64,000 nt of DNA from Tumebacillus lacus. GTDB taxonomy: Bacteria > Bacillota > Bacilli > Tumebacillales > Tumebacillaceae. The translations under genes and the position numbers were made by a program. The first letter of the stretch is position 1. Each line of letters begins with the position of its first letter. Shown here piece by piece: positions 60,544 through 64,000 of this stretch. The stretch lies in the NCBI RefSeq assembly GCF_026410385.1, contig NZ_JAPMLT010000001.1, positions 744,001-808,000 on the forward strand, given 5' to 3'. Below the pieces are notes generated by a model. The model was not told where the DNA came from, made no database searches, and worked only from the letters and a program-made list of their open reading frames with translations.

Positions 60544-61344
60544 TCAAATTGTTGCGTAGAGATTCCAAACCATCTCGCCCCAAATATTCGCGGCGGCGAT
60601 CAAGATGATCACAGCCAACGCCACCCGCAGCAACTGCGTGTTCATCCGTTGGCCGACCTTCGCCCCGATCATCGATCCGAGCAAGGAGACGAGCACCAGC
60701 AGCAAAGTCAGGTCGTAGCGTATATGGCCGACGGAGAGCTTGCCGATCACGCCGCCGATCGAGGAGAGAAAGACGATGGTCAACGACGACGCGATCGCCG
60801 TGCGAATCGGCAGTTTCAAGAAGCGGATCATCACCGGGATCAGCAGGAACGACCCGCCCGCACCGACGATGCCCGACAACGTGCCGACCGCAGCTGAGAG
60901 CGAGATCGCCAGCGGCAGATGCAACTGAATCACCGTTGGCAGTTCCTCGTGCAGCTCGCCCTTTTCACGGCGAAAGAGCAGAAAGACGGCCATCAGCGCC
61001 ATCAGACCGTACGTGATATGAATAACCGACCCCGGCAGATACCCGGAGAGCAGGCTCCCGAGCAGACTGCCGCCGAGCATCCCGCCGCCGATCACGAGAA
61101 TCACATAGCGGGAGAGCCACGGCGATTTGCGGTACATCACCATACCGATGCCCGTCGATGCAAACACTTGCAACATCGTCGCCGATGATATTTCGATCGG
61201 CGACATCGCATACGCCCCCGCGATCGGGGGCACAAAGTAAAGGAGCGGGTAGGTGACGATTGCGCCGCCCACTCCGAGCATTCCAGAGCAAAAGGAACCG
61301 ATCAAGCCTATAAAAGCGTAGACTGCAGCATCAAGACCCGACAA
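60544..61344 (-). CDS. TauE/SafE-family anion exporter
   Basis: A 266-residue membrane protein with about eight helices. The two repeats each carry a Gly-rich block: GMLGVGGAIVTYPLL and GIVGAGGSFLLIPVM. The family moves sulfite, sulfoacetate or related anions. The start is assigned to TTG 61344 because AGAGGTG lies eight bases upstream, and the protein then begins just before the first helix. A longer frame to 61395 has no such site. Confidence 0.82.
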   Translation of the reverse strand: MSGLDAAVYAFIGLIGSFCSGMLGVGGAIVTYPLLYFVPPIAGAYAMSPIEISSATMLQVFASTGIGMVMYRKSPWLSRYVILVIGGGMLGGSLLGSLLSGYLPGSVIHITYGLMALMAVFLLFRREKGELHEELPTVIQLHLPLAISLSAAVGTLSGIVGAGGSFLLIPVMIRFLKLPIRTAIASSLTIVFLSSIGGVIGKLSVGHIRYDLTLLLVLVSLLGSMIGAKVGQRMNTQLLRVALAVIILIAAANIWGEMVWNLYATI

Positions 61345-61492
61345 ACCAGCAAACACCTCTTTCCAGCCCCAAAACGTACATCTATTCAGTTTCAATCATA
61401 CCACAACCCTCTGTTTCTTTCAGGAGGATCTTGCCAAATCGGGTCGCACCTTTTATAATCCAAGTATTAAGATGGGGATATGGTGATAAAAC

Positions 61493-61735
61493 ATGAACGC
61501 ATGGAACCGTTTCTGGAAGCCCTTGACGGGCCGCTGTCCGTATTGCAACGACAAGTTCATCACAGTTCCGTCTGAGACGGGATTCGGCAGTCGGTATCGC
61601 GTGTGTCCGAATCACCATTATGTCGAAGAAACGGTTCCTGCCGCCGACACCGTGCTGGTGTACGAGTTGGACGGCGCGACCATCGACCATCCCGTCCTGC
61701 ATCAGATCGATCCGGGTCAATCGTTTAAAGGCTGA
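61493..61735 (+). CDS. Small zinc-ribbon-like hypothetical protein
   Basis: An 80-residue protein with a CPYC pair (Cys15, Cys18) and a later CPNHH (Cys38, His41/His42). These could form one zinc site. The C-terminal half is acidic and beta-like (ADTVLVYELDGATIDHPVL). A GGGGAT site precedes the ATG. No family recognised. It has its own terminator at 61748. Confidence 0.6.
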   Translation: MNAWNRFWKPLTGRCPYCNDKFITVPSETGFGSRYRVCPNHHYVEETVPAADTVLVYELDGATIDHPVLHQIDPGQSFKG

Positions 61736-61747
61736 TCACTGCACATG

Positions 61748-61785
61748 TAAAAAAAAGCACTCCCCGCCGGGGAGTGCCTTTTTGT
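61748..61785. terminator. Bidirectional terminator
   Basis: AAAGCACTCCCC pairs with GGGGAGTGCCTTT, with T-runs on both strands, between the small gene and the converging chemoreceptor gene. Confidence 0.88.
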
Positions 61786-61786
61786 C

Positions 61787-63781
61787 TTATTCGAACTGGA
61801 AGCGGCCGACCGCTTGACGCAGTTCTTCCGCGAGGCGGTTCAGATCGGCCATCGACGTCTCCAGCATGTTCATCGTCGCGGTCTGCTCCTCGATGGAGGC
61901 CGTGACTTCCTCGCTGGAGCCGACCGCCTGCTCGGAGGCGGTCGCGATGGATTGGAATTCATCCTCGACAGCATGCGCCTGCTCAGAGGCGCTCTCGGTC
62001 AGCGCCGAGACTTCGACGATGGAGTCGGTCACGCCGCGCAGCCCATCCCCTACGATGGCAAAGGCGCGCTCGGCAGCCGCCACCGCCGCCTCGCCGCCCG
62101 CGACGGCGTCGAGACCCTGTTGCATGCCTTCGATGCTGTCCTCGATGCGGGCGCGGATCTCCTGGACGAGCACAGCGATTTCCTGTGCCGCGAGACCGGA
62201 CTGCTCCGCCAGTTTGCGGACCTCATCGGCAACGACCGCAAACCCGCGTCCTTGCTCACCCGCCCGCGCCGCTTCGATGGCAGCGTTGAGTGCGAGCAGG
62301 TTGGTTTGACCTGCGATGTTGGAGATCAGGTCGACGATGTGTCCGATGCGCTGCGATTGCTCGCCGAGACGGTTCATCGTCTGCGCAGTCTGTGTGACAT
62401 GGCGATGGATGCTGTCCATCTCCTCCCGCGTGCGCTTCATCGTGCCGCCGCCGGTGTGCGAGGCTGCGTCCACCTGATGGGCGAGGTCGCGCAGGGCGTC
62501 GGCGCGGCCGGAGATGCTCTGCAGAGAGAGCACGACTTCGCTCAGGCGGTCGTTGGCTCGCTGCAGGGAGTCGTTTTGATGCTCACTGCCTTTCGCGACC
62601 TCTTCAATCGCCGCCGTCACCTGCTCCGCCGCAGCGGTCGCCTCTTGCGTGCCGCGATGCAATTCGTGCGTATAGTCGGCAACCAAAGTCGCCGTCTCCT
62701 CCGCTTTTTGAAGCAGGCCGCGCACATTGTGCACCATCGTGCCGTAGTACTCCTGCAGTTCCTTGAGTTCACCGGACGATTTGACCGGCTCGATGTCGCG
62801 CAGGCGACCGTCCGCCGCATCGCGCATGCCTTCCATCACCGCTTGCATCGGACGCACGATCCGGTTGGAACTGCGTACCGCGACGACCAGAGCCAGCGCA
62901 ATGACCAACACGCTGAGCACGACGCTGTAGAGCATCGTCTCTTTTTGCGCGGCGACCATCTCTTCTTGGGAAATCGCGACGCGCAAAACGCCGAGCGTCT
63001 TGTTTTTGTCAAAGTCGGTCAGCGGCAGGTAGAGCAGTTCGTAAGGAACGCCCTCGATCTCGCCCTCCTTCTTCATCGGGTCCTGCTGCTCAAACAATGT
63101 GTCCACCATCTCCGGATCGTCGATCCGCTCCGGGTCTCCGTCCGCCATCAAACCGGGCAGCGTGGAAACGGACGCCGCTTTGGTTTCACCGCCATAGAAC
63201 GTGATCTCACCGCCAGTCATCGTCTTCAGTTGATCGGCGAACAATTGGTCGACGGAAAAGCCGACGGTGATCGTCCCTTTGACTATATCGTTGATCCGAA
63301 CAGGTGCCACGCCGCGGATGGCGAGACCCGATTTTCCTTCTTCGACTGCAGAAACGGTCAGTCCGTTGGACAACGCCAATGAAATCGTGGGATTGGTGTA
63401 TTTGTTGTCGCCAAATTGACCCGGATTGTGGGCGCGGTATTCCACTGCCCCCATCGCGCTCCCGATTTCCAGCACGGAAACCCCTTCTTTTTTCAACGTC
63501 TGATACACAGGGTCCACGATCTGTGCGATCTCTTGCTGGTTGCGATGCAAGAGGGCGAGCGCGAGATCATTCCGTTGCGCCGCTTGATTGGCCAGCATCG
63601 TCGCGGTTCGCTTCTGTGATTCGATGGTCTCCATCGCGGTCTTTACCGCCGACTGCGCCGTCAATTCATGAACGGAGGAGAGTGCCTGCATGGAGACGTA
63701 GTTGCTGACAGCACCCACCGCCACCATCGGGACCAGCGCCATTATGAGCAACATGCCCAAAGTCTGTGTGCGTAGTTTCAT
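61787..63781 (-). CDS. Methyl-accepting chemotaxis protein
   Basis: A 664-residue transmembrane chemoreceptor. TM1 (about 5-25) is followed by an external sensor of Cache type (about 30-280), TM2 (about 285-305), a HAMP domain and a long signalling coiled coil. The hairpin tip reads [27 protein letters not shown], and [18 protein letters not shown] follows. It should signal to CheA through CheW. ATG 63781 follows GGGGAAGGA. The last residues (AVGRFQFE) lack a CheR-binding pentapeptide. Confidence 0.93.
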   Translation of the reverse strand: MKLRTQTLGMLLIMALVPMVAVGAVSNYVSMQALSSVHELTAQSAVKTAMETIESQKRTATMLANQAAQRNDLALALLHRNQQEIAQIVDPVYQTLKKEGVSVLEIGSAMGAVEYRAHNPGQFGDNKYTNPTISLALSNGLTVSAVEEGKSGLAIRGVAPVRINDIVKGTITVGFSVDQLFADQLKTMTGGEITFYGGETKAASVSTLPGLMADGDPERIDDPEMVDTLFEQQDPMKKEGEIEGVPYELLYLPLTDFDKNKTLGVLRVAISQEEMVAAQKETMLYSVVLSVLVIALALVVAVRSSNRIVRPMQAVMEGMRDAADGRLRDIEPVKSSGELKELQEYYGTMVHNVRGLLQKAEETATLVADYTHELHRGTQEATAAAEQVTAAIEEVAKGSEHQNDSLQRANDRLSEVVLSLQSISGRADALRDLAHQVDAASHTGGGTMKRTREEMDSIHRHVTQTAQTMNRLGEQSQRIGHIVDLISNIAGQTNLLALNAAIEAARAGEQGRGFAVVADEVRKLAEQSGLAAQEIAVLVQEIRARIEDSIEGMQQGLDAVAGGEAAVAAAERAFAIVGDGLRGVTDSIVEVSALTESASEQAHAVEDEFQSIATASEQAVGSSEEVTASIEEQTATMNMLETSMADLNRLAEELRQAVGRFQFE

Positions 63782-63920
63782 GTTGTCATCCTTCCCCAAC
63801 TTTCAGCATGTCTAGGTGTTCTAGTAATTTGACGAATCCTGTCGATTCACCTGTTTAATGCTAAGAAACCACAAGAAAAAGTATTTACTCACAGGAAAAA
63901 CGAAAAAAAAATCACAAAAA

Positions 63921-63950
63921 ACCACCCGCTCGCAAAGAACGGGTGGTCGA
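63921..63950 (-). terminator. Terminator of the next minus-strand gene
   Basis: ACCACCCG pairs with CGGGTGGT around a 10-base loop, and TTTTTT follows on the minus strand. Confidence 0.75.
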
Positions 63951-63974
63951 TGTGTTCGGTGAGTGCTGTCCACT

Positions 63975-64000
63975 TTAGACTGCTTGCGTGACGGCAACGA
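63975..64000 (-). CDS. C-terminal end of an upstream gene (partial)
   Basis: One minus-strand frame enters from the window edge, reads ...VAVTQAV and stops at 63975, about 25 bases before a clear terminator. The position suggests the tail of a gene that starts outside the window. It is too short to identify. Confidence 0.3.

Overview
The window looks like the chromosome of an endospore-forming, GC-rich member of the Bacillota. A Tumebacillus/Alicyclobacillaceae-like organism is my best guess; this rests on gene content and base composition, not on a search. It carries core sporulation genes (spoIIAA-spoIIAB-sigF, spoVAC-AD-AEb-AEa-AF, spoIIM, mciZ), Bacillus-type Shine-Dalgarno sequences, and housekeeping genes in Bacillus-like order. 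I see no phage, insertion sequence, CRISPR array or replication origin.

Layout. 1-2.2 kb: tail of an MFS transporter, then a promoter, a structured RNA and a frameshifted DUF2828 (Ro60/TROVE-like) gene. 2.2-6.0 kb: FMN-riboswitch-controlled ribD-ribE-ribBA-ribH operon, in which the RibBA cyclohydrolase domain looks degenerate. 6-11.5 kb: KtrB potassium transporter, a D,D-carboxypeptidase, and a secreted phospholipase-D-like enzyme with lamin-tail domains. 11.3-19 kb (minus strand): spoIIA operon, a 49-aa membrane protein, spoVA operon, lysA and a 43-aa protein. 19-24.7 kb: CoA-disulfide-reductase-like flavoprotein, ResA-like thioredoxin, a CW_binding_2-like protein, an XRE-TPR regulator and an EEP-family phosphohydrolase. 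24.8-25.5 kb: seven-tRNA operon. 25.6-28.6 kb: csoR-copA-copZ copper operon. 28.7-31.4 kb: a beta-propeller-like protein and a subtilisin. 31.5-35.8 kb: three-gene ba3/cbb-type terminal oxidase operon next to an NreBC-like oxygen-sensing two-component system. 35.9-42.5 kb: metabolic genes and an orphan small RNA. 42.6-53.8 kb (minus strand): nudF, endoQ, spoIIM, RNHCP, fur, ald, yqzK, xerD, deoB, pdp, DUF1540, dacF. 53.8-64 kb: mciZ, DUF3866, a peptidase, a secreted HDWE protein, MscL with a zinc ribbon, a DMT transporter, csaA, a second XRE-TPR regulator, TauE and a chemoreceptor.

How it fits together. In Bacillus subtilis the order spoIIM-fur-yqzK-xerD-deoB-pnp-dacF runs directly into spoIIAA-AB-sigF-spoVA-lysA. 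Here both halves are present on the same strand, but about 23.6 kb of other genes lies between dacF and spoIIAA.

The most interesting signals are: (1) a 148-nt multi-branched RNA with its own promoter just upstream of the Ro60-like gene; (2) a RibBA whose GTP cyclohydrolase II domain has lost its catalytic Asp/Arg motif; (3) tandem 22-bp-spaced GGG-N4-CCC sites abutting the oxidase promoter, next to a sensor kinase with the exact NreB cysteine spacing; (4) an unassigned small RNA at 39.76-39.98 kb; (5) a CsoR-like operator core before DUF1540; (6) an extended MciZ with a sigma-E-like promoter.
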